A stretch of DNA of 64,000 nucleotides from Planctomycetota bacterium (GTDB lineage Bacteria; Planctomycetota; Phycisphaerae; UBA1845). Position numbers and translations under genes: made by a program. Each line of letters opens with the position of its first letter. Position 1 is the first letter of the stretch. Below are positions 33,195-42,117 of the stretch, in pieces. The stretch lies in the NCBI GenBank assembly GCA_029558835.1, contig JAKQDH010000182.1, positions 24,492 through 88,491 of the forward strand, read 5' to 3'. A model generated the notes under the pieces. That model had not been told where the DNA came from and did no database searches. It saw only the letters and a program-made list of their open reading frames with translations.

Positions 33195-35873
33195 ATGGCC
33201 GAACCTGCGGCAGCCGTGCCGGAACGTATTCACAATCATCCGCTCATTGACGAGATGCAGGACTCGTACCTGACCTACTCGATGAGCGTCATCATGTCGC
33301 GGGCGCTGCCGGACGGGCGCGACGGGCTGAAGCCCTCGCAGCGGCGCATCCTGGTGGCGATGAACGACCTGAACTTAGGCCCGCGCGCCCAGACGAAGAA
33401 GTGCTCGAAGATCAGCGGTGATACCAGCGGTAACTACCATCCGCACGGCGACGCGGTGATCTACCCGACGCTGGTGCGGCTGGCGCAGCCCTGGAACATG
33501 CGGGAAACGCTGATCGAGGGGCAGGGGAACTTCGGTTCGATCGACGGGGACCCCCCGGCCGCCATGCGGTACACCGAGGCGCGCATGACGCACGCCGCGG
33601 TGGCGATGCTTGAGGACCTGGAGTATGAGACCGTCGACTTCGTCCCCAACTACGACAACTCGCGGGAGGAGCCGACGGTCCTGCCGGGCAAGTTCCCGAA
33701 CCTGCTGGTGAACGGGGCGACGGGGATCGCGGTGGGGATGGCCACCGCCCTCCCGCCGCACAACACGGCGGAGGTCTGCGATGCATTGCTGGACTGTCTC
33801 GCCAACCCGCACATCACGCTGGACGAGCTGATGCGGATCGTGCCGGCGCCGGACTTCCCGACCGGCGGGCAGATCTGCGGGCTGGGGGGGGTGCGGGAGG
33901 CCTACGCCACCGGGCGCGGCAGCGTCGTGATGCGCGGTCGCGTGCGCGTCGAGGAGAGCAAGAGCGGCAAGCGGACGATCGTCATTTACGAGATTCCCTT
34001 CGGCGTGCTGCGGAGCACGATCACGGAGCGGATCGCGGCGGCGGTGAAGAGCGGGCAGATCAAGGACGTGGCGGCCGTCAACGACGCCTCCGATCGCAAG
34101 TCCCCGGTGCGCATCGAGATCGACCTGAAACGGGAGGCGAACGAAGACGTCATCATCAACCAGCTCTTCCAGTACACGCCGCTGCAGAGCCACTTCCACA
34201 TCATGAACATCGCGCTGGTGGACCGCCAGCCGCGGACGTTGTCGCTCAAGCAGCTTCTGGAACTGTACCTGGACTACCGGCGGGAGGTGATCCGGCGGCG
34301 GACGGCGTTCCTGCTGCGGCGGGCCAAGCAGCGGGCGCACATTCTGGAAGGGATCATCCTGGCGGTGGGGGACATCGACGCGATCATCGAGCTGATCAAG
34401 AAGTCGCCCGACGTCCCGTCCGCGCGTGCGGGCCTGATGGCGAGGGCGCTGCGGCTGAAGGAGGAGATCGCCCTGCGCAAGCTGCTGCCGGAAGTCTTCG
34501 TCAGGCGCTGCACCGGGGCGGACTATCACCTGACGCACGTGCAGGCGGACGCGATCCTGGGTATGCAACTCCAGCGGCTTACCGGGCTGGAGGTGGAAAA
34601 GCTGGCCGCTGAGTACCGTAAGCTGGTGGAGGAGATCGACCGGTACGAGGCCATCCTGCGGGACGAGCGCCTGGTGCACCAGTTGATCGAGGCGGACCTG
34701 ATGGAACTGCGCAGGAAGTTCCCCGACCCCCGGCGCACGGAGATCGTCGGCGCCGTCGAGGACTTCCGCATGGAGGAGCTGATCCCCGACGAGCAGGTGG
34801 TGGTGACGATCTCGCACGAGGGGTACATCAAGCGGACGGACGTGGATACGTATCGCAAGCAGGGCCGCGGCGGGCGCGGCGTGCGCGGCGGAGCAGCCAA
34901 GGAGGGGGACTTCCTTGAACATCTCTTCGTCGTTTCGACTCACGACACGCTGCTGTTCTTCACGAGTCGGGGGCGGTTGTACTGGCTGCGCGTGTACGAG
35001 GTGCCGGTGATGAGCCGCACGTCGCGCGGGCGGTCGATCGCCAACCTGCTGCGCATGCGCGAGGGGGAGACGCACCGGGCGGTGCTCCCGGTGCGCGAGT
35101 TCGAGGAGGCGTACGTGTTCTTCGCCACGGCCAAGGGGACCGTGAAGAAGACGCCCATCCAGGCGTTCAGCCGCCCGCGGGCGGACGGGATCATCGCCAT
35201 CAACTTGGATCCCGACGACACGCTGATGAACGCGGAGCGCACCGCCGGGACGAACGAGATCGTGCTGGGGACGCGGCGGGGCATGGCCATCCGGTTCGAG
35301 GAGAGCGACGTGCGGGCGATGGGGCGGGCGGCCCGCGGCGTACGCGGCATGACCCTGGCTGCCGATGATGCCGTGGTGTCGATGGTGGCGATCGAGCCGG
35401 GGGCCTCCGTGCTGACGATCTGCGAGAACGGCTATGGCAAGCGCACGGCCATCGAGGAGTACCGCAAGACGCGGCGCGGCGGCAAGGGCGTCATCAACAT
35501 CCGGGCGACGGAGCGCAACGGTGACGTGGTGGCCATTCGCGCGGTGCAGGATGAAGATGAGCTGATGTTCATCACGGCCAACGGGTTCATGCTGCGTACG
35601 GACCTGTCGGCCGTGCGCGAGATCGGACGGGCGACGCAGGGCGTCCGGCTCATCCGGCTCGAAGAGGACGACAAGGTGGTGGCCGTCGCCAGGATCGTCA
35701 AGGAGGAGGACGAAGAGGAGGACGCCGGTTCGCCGGAGTCGGCCGAGACGGCGGCGGACCGAGGGGGGGAGACGGCAGAAGGCAGCGTGCCGGACGCCGG
35801 CGCGGCGGACGTACCGCCGGCCACGGATCCGACCGCCTCGGCGGACGCACCCGGGGAAGCCGGTCCGGTGTAG
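33195..35873 (+). CDS. gyrA: DNA gyrase subunit A
   Basis: Type IIA topoisomerase breakage-reunion subunit, 892 residues from ATG at 33195 (MAEPAAAVPERIHNHPLIDE). The active-site Tyr is Y126 in AMRYTEARM. Six C-terminal beta-pinwheel blades follow; a GyrA-box-like QGRGGRG is in the first, and TRRGGKG in another. The tail is acidic (EEDEEED) and extended by about 50 Ala/Pro/Glu-rich residues. In the quinolone region, HPHGDAVIYPTLVRLAQ has Ala87 and Pro91 at the positions of E. coli Ser83 and Asp87. gyrB is not nearby. The CTD argues for gyrase over topoisomerase IV. Confidence 0.93.
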   Translation: MAEPAAAVPERIHNHPLIDEMQDSYLTYSMSVIMSRALPDGRDGLKPSQRRILVAMNDLNLGPRAQTKKCSKISGDTSGNYHPHGDAVIYPTLVRLAQPWNMRETLIEGQGNFGSIDGDPPAAMRYTEARMTHAAVAMLEDLEYETVDFVPNYDNSREEPTVLPGKFPNLLVNGATGIAVGMATALPPHNTAEVCDALLDCLANPHITLDELMRIVPAPDFPTGGQICGLGGVREAYATGRGSVVMRGRVRVEESKSGKRTIVIYEIPFGVLRSTITERIAAAVKSGQIKDVAAVNDASDRKSPVRIEIDLKREANEDVIINQLFQYTPLQSHFHIMNIALVDRQPRTLSLKQLLELYLDYRREVIRRRTAFLLRRAKQRAHILEGIILAVGDIDAIIELIKKSPDVPSARAGLMARALRLKEEIALRKLLPEVFVRRCTGADYHLTHVQADAILGMQLQRLTGLEVEKLAAEYRKLVEEIDRYEAILRDERLVHQLIEADLMELRRKFPDPRRTEIVGAVEDFRMEELIPDEQVVVTISHEGYIKRTDVDTYRKQGRGGRGVRGGAAKEGDFLEHLFVVSTHDTLLFFTSRGRLYWLRVYEVPVMSRTSRGRSIANLLRMREGETHRAVLPVREFEEAYVFFATAKGTVKKTPIQAFSRPRADGIIAINLDPDDTLMNAERTAGTNEIVLGTRRGMAIRFEESDVRAMGRAARGVRGMTLAADDAVVSMVAIEPGASVLTICENGYGKRTAIEEYRKTRRGGKGVINIRATERNGDVVAIRAVQDEDELMFITANGFMLRTDLSAVREIGRATQGVRLIRLEEDDKVVAVARIVKEEDEEEDAGSPESAETAADRGGETAEGSVPDAGAADVPPATDPTASADAPGEAGPV

Positions 35874-35883
35874 AAGGGTACGA

Positions 35884-35947
35884 GGGTGGCGACACTCGCA
35901 CGCAGCCCCCTGACGGCATGGCGGCGCTGCGCTTGGCCATGCCACCC
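35884..35947 (-). repeat. MITE-like element, GGGTGGC-ended family, copy 1
   Basis: GGGTGGC (35884-35890) and GCCACCC (35941-35947) are inverted ends. The inner 31 bp (35916-35946) is the exact reverse complement of 63002-63032. It lies 10 bp after the gyrA stop. Confidence 0.7.
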
Positions 35948-36148
35948 CGTGGGGGCGCGGCGGTCTGCCGTCGGTACGGGGCGGTTCCAGAGGGAGCGCC
36001 CCGGCGCGGGGCCGATGAAAAGCAACGGCAGCTTGGAGGACAGGCCGATAGAGCGAATAATGGAGGGAACGCCGGCGCGGGTGGTTGCCGGCCCCGGATG
36101 GCGGCGGGGGGCGAGCGAGGGCGGCTCACGAACAGAAGGGATGCAGTC

Positions 36149-36670
36149 ATGATCGGTCAGCGAACGGGTGGGCTTGCGATCGTAGTGCTGGTGGCCTGCG
36201 TGGCGTGGGCGTCGTCGGTGAGCGGGCAGGTGATCATCACGACGCCGGTGTATGAGAGCGCGGGCGCGGAGGCGGTGGCGGAACGAGCGCCGGGCCACAT
36301 GGTGAACGCCGGGTTGGCGCAGTACAAGGCGGCGCACGACAGCATGCTGTTTGCGCACCCCGAAGTGACCTTTGAGATGCAGCCTTCCGTGCGCTCCCAG
36401 GCGTTGGCGGAGATGGCGCGGATCATGTTCCAGGCGATCGAGGATGCGATTACCGCTATCCACAACGTTGTGCTGTTACGCGGCGGGCGCGTGCCGACTG
36501 TGCTGCCGGACGTGATTCCCGCGCCGGACTTCGGCGGCGGCAGCAGTGCGAATTCGTCGGGGAACAACTCCGCAGACAGCAGCTCGACCACCGTGGACCT
36601 CAGCGGCGTGGATCTCAGCGGCGTGGACCTCAGCAATCTGGACTTGGCCGGGTTGTTGGGCAGCAGTTGA
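36149..36670 (+). CDS. Small secreted protein with pentapeptide-like tail
   Basis: 173 residues from ATG at 36149; reading frames upstream pass through the repeat. Signal peptide LAIVVLVACVAWASSVSGQ. The middle is helical (GLAQYKAAHDSMLFAHPEV; AEMARIMFQAIEDAI). Then comes a Ser/Asn linker (GGGSSANSSGNNSADSSS) and four or five A(D/N)LxG-type pentapeptides, VDLSG-VDLSG-VDLSN-LDLAG. Too short for a full pentapeptide solenoid. Downstream of gyrA on the same strand but 275 bp away, so linkage to gyrase protection is only speculative. Confidence 0.6.
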   Translation: MIGQRTGGLAIVVLVACVAWASSVSGQVIITTPVYESAGAEAVAERAPGHMVNAGLAQYKAAHDSMLFAHPEVTFEMQPSVRSQALAEMARIMFQAIEDAITAIHNVVLLRGGRVPTVLPDVIPAPDFGGGSSANSSGNNSADSSSTTVDLSGVDLSGVDLSNLDLAGLLGSS

Positions 36671-36948
36671 TGGGTCGGTGCGGGCGACGAGGCGGCAGCC
36701 GGTTGAAAGGGTCCGGGTCCGCAGCGGGTGCTCTGAGCGCCGGACGATCCGGCAACGTCTATGTCGGCCGTGGGGCGCCCACGCTGGCTGGGCGAGGTTC
36801 GCTGAGCCCGCCCGGTGGCGTCGATGGGGGTGCGGCGTGGGCCCCGGGGGAAGGCGCGGGGGAAAAGACCGGGTAGGAGTGAACCGCACCCCGCCGTTCC
36901 TGCGTATATAGTGCAGGCTAGGCAGAGCAGTCAGCGGGAGGGGTTCGC

Positions 36949-37518
36949 ATGTCGAACGAACCGCTCGCGGCGGCGCGCAATCTCTACATCCGGCGCTGGG
37001 GCGAGATGGGCGCAAGCTGGGGGATCAGCCGCACCATGGCGGAGATCCACGCCCTGTTGTACCTCGCGCCGGAACCACTGTGCACGGATGACGTGATGCG
37101 GCACCTGGAGGTGTCGCGCGGCAATGCGAGTATGAACCTGCGCCAACTCGTGAACTGGGGGTTGGTGCAGCGGGTACATCGACGGGGAGACCGGAAGGAG
37201 TATTTCCAGGCGGATACGGACGTCTGGCAGATGTTCGAGACGATCAGTCGGGAACGTCGCCGCCGGGAAGTCGAGCCGATCGTGGAGACGATCGAGCGTT
37301 GTCGGACCATGGTGGCGGAGGAACGGGAGCGGTTGAGCGGTCCGCCCCGGGCCCTCGCGGACCAGTATCAGCGCCGCTTCGACGAGATGCTCGAGTTCTT
37401 CGAGGCGATGAACCTGGTCGCGAATCTTATCGCTCGCGCAGGCCCGGTGGGGGTGCGGGGTTTGGCCCAGGGGTTGGAAGACGCGGCGAGTGCCACGCCG
37501 TCGGGACGACCGGTTTGA
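36949..37518 (+). CDS. GbsR-like MarR-family transcriptional regulator
   Basis: 189 residues. The N-terminus matches the GbsR signature: RRWGEMGASWGISRTMAEIHALLYL, then a winged helix VSRGNASMNLRQLVNWGLVQ and wing VHRRGDRKEYFQADTD. The C-terminal helices (EPIVETIERCRTMVAEERE) dimerise. The family senses choline/osmolytes in Bacillus or acts on envelope genes elsewhere; the ligand here is unknown. GGGAGGGG lies before ATG. No choline or betaine gene neighbours. Targets cannot be inferred beyond possible autoregulation. Confidence 0.82.
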   Translation: MSNEPLAAARNLYIRRWGEMGASWGISRTMAEIHALLYLAPEPLCTDDVMRHLEVSRGNASMNLRQLVNWGLVQRVHRRGDRKEYFQADTDVWQMFETISRERRRREVEPIVETIERCRTMVAEERERLSGPPRALADQYQRRFDEMLEFFEAMNLVANLIARAGPVGVRGLAQGLEDAASATPSGRPV

Positions 37519-37606
37519 GTCGGCAGCGGGCGCTGCCGATATAGCCTTTAGGCGTGTCCGAGCGGGCTCGGCACCGATATTTGGCGGTCGTCCGATAACA
37601 ATTTAC

Positions 37607-37634
37607 TTCACAACTCCGGTAAATGTGGTATATT
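37607..37634 (+). promoter_or_regulatory. Strong sigma70-type promoter for the 71-residue protein
   Basis: TTCACA (37607-37612), 16 bp spacer, TATATT (37629-37634), in an AT-rich pocket. Leader about 37 nt. Confidence 0.6.
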
Positions 37635-37677
37635 CTACCCATGGGGCTACAGTCGGCCGAACGCCAAGGAGGATAGG

Positions 37678-37893
37678 ATGGATCTTTCAGACCGACTTGA
37701 GCAATTCACCCAAGAGTTTCCGTTTCCCTGGTCCACGGCTCCCGGCGCGCTGCCAGATGAGCCGTGTCGGCGGCTCGAGGCCGAGACGACGCAGGCTTTG
37801 ATGAACTTCGAAGCGTTCGTCGAGCGGTTCCGCGAGCAACTTGCGCTGCGGGACGAGCGAAGCGTTGCAGGGACGCCGACTCTGGTCTCGTAG
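37678..37893 (+). CDS. Small soluble protein of unknown function, own transcription unit
   Basis: 71 residues, acidic and helical (LSDRLEQFTQEFPFPWS; RLEAETTQALMNFEAFVERF then REQLALRDE). No signal peptide and no known motif. A near-ideal ribosome site AAGGAGGATAGG precedes ATG. A strong promoter lies upstream and a hairpin with a T-rich tail downstream, so it is very likely expressed as a short monocistronic message. The sequence resembles nothing I can name. Confidence 0.65.
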   Translation: MDLSDRLEQFTQEFPFPWSTAPGALPDEPCRRLEAETTQALMNFEAFVERFREQLALRDERSVAGTPTLVS

Positions 37894-37972
37894 TGCGCCC
37901 GGGAGTGGAGGTTGCGTGCCGAGGGGGTGCGACCGGCGGGAAGGGTGTAGGGCAGGTACGGGTAGTCCAAGC

Positions 37973-38008
37973 GGCCCCGGTTGTACGTAGCGGGGCCTTT
38001 CGTCATTT
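37973..38008 (+). terminator. Intrinsic terminator after the 71-residue protein gene
   Basis: GGCCCCG (37973-37979) pairs with CGGGGCC (37991-37997), followed by TTTCGTCATTT. Confidence 0.65.
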
Positions 38009-38247
38009 CTGACCGCGATTGGCATCTGGTACATCGCTGAGTTTCGGGGGTGGTATCGGCCCTTTGATGTGACACTCAGGGCATGCCTACGGTCCGTCTT
38101 CTGTGGCTCGTTTACACGGCGGCACTTCTCGATAGCACAGAACGTAGAAGGGACTTCGCTCGGGACCGGCATGCAGCGGAGTGCATGTGCGGCGGCAACG
38201 CCCGACGGCGAAGGGGGCGCGAGCGACCGGCGCCCGAGGCGGGTTCC

Positions 38248-38275
38248 TTGACAGCACAGGTGGGGCTCCTAGCAT
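38248..38275 (+). promoter_or_regulatory. Sigma70-type promoter for the Sua5-phosphatase/rpiB pair
   Basis: TTGACA (38248-38253), 16 bp spacer, TAGCAT (38270-38275). Transcription would begin near 38282, which excludes the GTG at 38279 as start and favours ATG 38297. The remainder of 37894-38247 has no gene apart from the terminator at 37973-38008. Confidence 0.5.
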
Positions 38276-38296
38276 GCGGTGCGCGGGGGCCTTGGC

Positions 38297-39418
38297 ATGG
38301 GAACGGAGGTGATTCGCGTAGAGCCGGGCGTGGATCCGGCCGCGGCCGTGGAGGCAGCGGCGGCCGTGCTGCGCCGCGGTGGGCTGGTGGGGTTACCAAC
38401 CGAAACGGTGTACGGCGTCGGTGGGCGGGCGGACCTCGAGTCGGCCAGGCGCGCGTTGCATGAGGTGAAGGAGCGGTCGGCGGGGAAACCGTTTACGGTG
38501 CACATTGCCTTGCCGGGCGAGGCGGAGTGGTACGTGCCGGGGCTGCGGGGGGTTGGGGCAAGGCTGGCACGCAAGGGCTGGCCGGGCCCGTTGACTCTGC
38601 TGCTGCGCGTCGCGGAGATGCAGCCTGCCCCGGCGTTGGCGGGGCTGGACGCGGAGACGCCGGAGGCGCTGTACCATGAGGGCGTGATCGGGCTGCGCTG
38701 CCCGGACCATAGGGTGGCGCAGGCGATCCTGGCGAAGGCGGGGGGGCCGGTCGTGTTGGCCAGCGCCAATCGGGCGGGGCGTCGCCCGCCGGTTACGGCC
38801 GATGAGGTGCTCGCGGAACTTGACGGAAGGATGGACGTGCTGGTGGATGCCGGGCGCACGAGGCACGGGCGGGCATCCACGGTGGTGCGCGTGGAGAGCG
38901 GAAGGTATGAAATCGTCCGGGAGGGCGTGTACGATGCCCGGATGCTGGATCGGCTGGCGAGGGTGACGTTCCTTTTTGTATGCACGGGCAATACGTGCCG
39001 GAGCCCGATGGCGGCGGGGATTGCCCGGAAGCTGCTGGCCGAGCGGCTGGGGTGCTCGCAGGAGGAGTTGGCATCGCGGGGTGTGGTGGTGGAGTCGGCG
39101 GGCACCGCCGGCGGTTTCGGGGGGGCGGCGGAACATGCCGTGACGGTCATGGGCCGCCGGGGCGTGGACGTGACCGGGCACCGGTCGCAGGCGTTGACAA
39201 CCGAGATGGTGCGCGAAGCGGACCACGTGTTCGTGATGACGGAAGGACACCGCGCGGCGGTGCTGCAACTGGACACCGAGGCCGGGCAGCGCGTGGCGTT
39301 GCTGTTGGACGCGGGGGACGTTGCGGACCCGATCGGCGGGACGGAACAGGACTACGAGGCATGCGCCAACGTGCTCGAGGCGGGGCTGCATGCCCGTCTG
39401 CGGGAGATTGAGCTATGA
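38297..39418 (+). CDS. Fusion: Sua5/YrdC threonylcarbamoyl-AMP synthase + YwlE-like low-MW phosphatase
   Basis: 373 residues. N-terminal ~205 residues: YrdC/Sua5 domain making threonylcarbamoyl-AMP for tRNA t6A37 (GGLVGLPTETVYGVGG, KERSAGKPFTVHI, GLRCPDH, VVLASANRAGR). C-terminal ~150 residues: LMW-PTP fold with P-loop CTGNTCRSPMA (Cys229), identical to the signature of Bacillus YwlE, whose Thr favours phospho-arginine. The general acid is DPIGG in ADPIGGTEQDYEAC. B. subtilis has the separate genes ywlC, ywlE and ywlF (RpiB) close together. Here the first two are fused and the third overlaps by 4 bp. Dual activity is inferred. Confidence 0.9.
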   Translation: MGTEVIRVEPGVDPAAAVEAAAAVLRRGGLVGLPTETVYGVGGRADLESARRALHEVKERSAGKPFTVHIALPGEAEWYVPGLRGVGARLARKGWPGPLTLLLRVAEMQPAPALAGLDAETPEALYHEGVIGLRCPDHRVAQAILAKAGGPVVLASANRAGRRPPVTADEVLAELDGRMDVLVDAGRTRHGRASTVVRVESGRYEIVREGVYDARMLDRLARVTFLFVCTGNTCRSPMAAGIARKLLAERLGCSQEELASRGVVVESAGTAGGFGGAAEHAVTVMGRRGVDVTGHRSQALTTEMVREADHVFVMTEGHRAAVLQLDTEAGQRVALLLDAGDVADPIGGTEQDYEACANVLEAGLHARLREIEL

Positions 39419-39867
39419 AGATCGCGCTGGCCTGTGATCACCGCGGTTATCGCGCGAAAGAGCAGATCAAGGCGTTTCTGGAGAGCAACGGGCATACGGT
39501 GATGGACTTCGGGTGCGAATCGCCGGCCAGTTGCGACTACCCGGATTCGGCGCTGCCGGGAGCGGAATCGGTGGCGCGCGGGGAGACGGAGCGCGGCGTG
39601 TTCTTCTGCGGTACGGGGATCGGCATGAGTATGACGGCCAACAAGGTGCGGGGTATTCGGGCGGCCCTGTGTCACGACGAACTGACGGCGGAGTTGTCGC
39701 GGCGCCATAACGATGCCAACGTGCTGTGTTTGCCGGCGGACCTGCTGGGGGAGGCGTTGATCCGACGGATGCTCGAGGTGTGGCTGAAGACGGATTACGA
39801 GGGCGGTCGTCACGATCGGCGGCTCAAGAAGATCGCCGAGTACGAGCTGAACGGGCGGGGACATTGA
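39415..39867 (+). CDS. rpiB: Ribose-5-phosphate isomerase B
   Basis: Interconverts ribose-5-P and ribulose-5-P. 150 residues, normal size. Family landmarks: ALACDHRGY at the N-terminus, FFCGTGIGMSMTANKVRGIRA then AL with the catalytic Cys, and RRHNDANVL. ATG overlaps the previous stop (ATGA), so it is translationally coupled to the Sua5-phosphatase fusion. The same gene order is known from Firmicutes. Confidence 0.93.
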   Translation: MKIALACDHRGYRAKEQIKAFLESNGHTVMDFGCESPASCDYPDSALPGAESVARGETERGVFFCGTGIGMSMTANKVRGIRAALCHDELTAELSRRHNDANVLCLPADLLGEALIRRMLEVWLKTDYEGGRHDRRLKKIAEYELNGRGH

Positions 39868-40455
39868 GCGGCGGTTTCCGGGCGGTGTGGGGGGCGACCA
39901 TCGGCACGGGGTGGGGTTGGCGGTGCTCATGTCAGAACTTGTGGTGGAGGGATGGGGTTCCGTGGACCGGCGAGCGAAGTCGCCGGCGAAGGCACGGTCG
40001 GGCATGAGGGGCGAGTTCTGCGGGCCTGCGGTGGTGTCCATTCTGCATTAAACTCCTTTTCAGCAATAAGTTGCGCGACGGTGGTCTGTCTGGGCGCCCA
40101 GCCCGAGTGGCCTCGGGTCTGCCGCCATGGCGCATCATCAGGTGGTGCTGTTGATTTGGACAGGGAACTGCTGGGCAACCGGGGTTGTCTTGTGCCAGTG
40201 CTCCCGAGGATGTAAGATAGGGACAACCGGGCGAGCCGCTGTTTCGGGGCCGGGCGTTCGGTGCGTGGGGTCGCACAGCGGTGCCCTCAGGCCGCGCAGG
40301 TGGGGGGACCGAGAGGGCAACACTCGCTGAAGGGAACGAAGCGTCCTGTTTGCGGATCAAGTGTGTGGGCCAACGTGCCTGCCCCGCTGTGGTGCGGGCA
40401 GTGCGGTCGCGCACGTTCGGCCCAGCGGTGTAGAGCCGCGGAAGGAGGGTCAGGT
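39868..40455. other. 588 bp spacer before the PEP-CTERM gene
   Basis: No gene. A perfect stem CCGGCGA/TCGCCGG lies at 39967-39986. A weak TTGTGC-N17-TAAGAT at about 40189-40217 could be the promoter for the PEP-CTERM gene, giving a leader of more than 200 nt. Confidence 0.35.
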
Positions 40456-41739
40456 ATGAGGAATGGTGTGTTTCTGGTTGCCTTGGCGGCGGTGGTGGTG
40501 AGTATGGCGGGGGTTGCCCAGGGTGACCCCGTGCCGGTGAACCTGGTCATCAAGGGCGGCGACGCGCTGGGTGGCTCGACGGTTTCGACTTTGAACTCGC
40601 CGTTCACGGACGGCCACGGCAAGGTTGGCTTTGTGGGCGCTCTGGCGGACGACCAGCGGTTCGTCTGGCATGACACGGGCCCGATCTTCTTCTCGGGCAG
40701 TGCGCTGCCGGTGGTGCTCACCGGTGGTGAGAGCACGATGGGCGTAAGCAACAGCGGTGGGTTCATCTATAGCCCATCGGCTGATGGGAACGACGCGGTT
40801 TGGACGCAGGGCGGCGGGTTGCTCGTTGAGGGACAGACGTTGGTCAACTACCCGGATTTGTACAGCGTGTTCAACAGCCGGCCGACCATGCTGCCGAACG
40901 GGACCGCTTACTGGATCGGAGGCACGCGGCTGGAAGACCAGACCTCCACCTCGAATCGGCACCTGCTGCGGGCGTCTGATCCGACGAACCCGGCCACGAT
41001 CACGACGGTGCTGAGTGGCGGGGACATCATCGAGGGCAAGGCCATCAAGACGACGGCCACTAACTTCACGTACTGGGTCTCGAACAACGGGCTGCATCAT
41101 ATCCACCGGCTGGAGATGGAGACGGGTTCGACGAACAACGATATGCACATGTACGTCGACGGGGCGTTCGTGGCCCAGGAGGGGCAGCCGACGGGTCAGG
41201 GCGACAACTGGGCGGGCTTCTCTTCGGTGAGCATCAACGACTTCGGGAACTACGTGTTCAGCGGTGATACGAGCGGCCCGGTGGCCACGGACGCGTTCGT
41301 CGCCTACAACGGCAACATCGTGGTCCGCGAGGGCGACACGCTGGACGGTATCCTGCTGGCGTCGGGTTACGCGGTGCGCGACCTGAGCATCAACAAGTGG
41401 GGCAGGGTGGTCCACATGTGGGGTACGTCGACGACCGAGTTCCTGTTCTTCGGGGAGGCGGCGGACCTTTCGGCGTCGCAGCTCCTGCTGCGCACCGGGG
41501 ACCAGATCGACGTGGATGGCGACACCGTCGCCGATTTCACGGTGTATGACTTCAAGGCGAGCAGTGTCGTTGGGCCGGGTCTGGACCTTGCCGAGGACGG
41601 CTGGGTGTACGTGGAGGCGGACATCGACCCGGTGGGTGGTGGCACTCGGGTGGAGGCGATCCTCGGCATCTGGATTCCGGAGCCGGCGACGCTGGGGCTG
41701 CTGCTGCTGGGTGGTGTGTTGGTGCTTCGGCGGCGCTAA
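40456..41739 (+). CDS. PEP-CTERM sorting-domain protein
   Basis: 427 residues from ATG at 40456 (AAGGAGGG site). Signal peptide VFLVALAAVVVSMAGVAQG. The body is beta-rich with recurrent units (FVWHDTGPIFFSGSALPVV; AVWTQGGGLLVEGQTLV; DAFVAYNGNIVVREGDTL), a repeated domain usual in planctomycete PEP-CTERM proteins. The C-terminus IPEPATLGLLLLGGVLVLRRR is a textbook sorting signal: PEP motif, membrane helix, Arg cluster. Expected to be processed by an exosortase and released or attached to the cell surface. Monocistronic, with a strong terminator downstream. Confidence 0.93.
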   Translation: MRNGVFLVALAAVVVSMAGVAQGDPVPVNLVIKGGDALGGSTVSTLNSPFTDGHGKVGFVGALADDQRFVWHDTGPIFFSGSALPVVLTGGESTMGVSNSGGFIYSPSADGNDAVWTQGGGLLVEGQTLVNYPDLYSVFNSRPTMLPNGTAYWIGGTRLEDQTSTSNRHLLRASDPTNPATITTVLSGGDIIEGKAIKTTATNFTYWVSNNGLHHIHRLEMETGSTNNDMHMYVDGAFVAQEGQPTGQGDNWAGFSSVSINDFGNYVFSGDTSGPVATDAFVAYNGNIVVREGDTLDGILLASGYAVRDLSINKWGRVVHMWGTSTTEFLFFGEAADLSASQLLLRTGDQIDVDGDTVADFTVYDFKASSVVGPGLDLAEDGWVYVEADIDPVGGGTRVEAILGIWIPEPATLGLLLLGGVLVLRRR

Positions 41740-42117
41740 GCCGCGATCCGTGCTTCGCGGGCGCTGTTGCGGACCGCACCCGTGAGGGGAAGCGGTAGTC
41801 GCTGCGAAAGCGGGTTCACCTGCTGTTGCTCAGCGCAGCGGCGGGAACAGAATCCGGGTTCATCAATGCCGGGTCGCGCAGATGCGCGGCCCGGCTTGTT
41901 TCCATAGAGAAGGGTGGAGAGCGCGGCAGTTGGTGTCGACGGGCCGACGCTCGGTAACCGTCCGGACGCCGGCGCGCAGTCCTGCGCCGATGAAGGTATC
42001 GCAGAACTGAGCGGGCGGCCGTTGACATTCGGTGCCCGGGGGGAGCCGGTCCGCGGCACGATGGCGGCGCGGAGTCGCCCACGCTGATGTAGCGTCACCT
42101 ACGTGGCGGACCGGCAT
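41740..42117. other. Spacer between the PEP-CTERM gene and aspS (convergent)
   Basis: Contains the strong terminator at 41868-41902 and a CCGCGA/TCGCGG hairpin at 41742-41761. No gene is visible. Confidence 0.4.
41868..41902 (+). terminator. Strong intrinsic terminator downstream of the PEP-CTERM gene
   Basis: 13 bp stem GCCGGG-T-CGCGCA / TGCGCG-G-CCCGGC with one T-G pair and a two-base GA loop, followed by TTGTTT. Confidence 0.8.

Noticed and set aside
33375..35945. 856-residue minus-strand ORF opposite gyrA
   Set aside because: Shadow of gyrA; high His/Arg content typical of antisense frames.
36149..36670. Qnr-like gyrase-protecting pentapeptide protein next to gyrA
   Set aside because: Only four or five pentapeptides and a signal peptide; too short and exported, so gyrase protection is unlikely.
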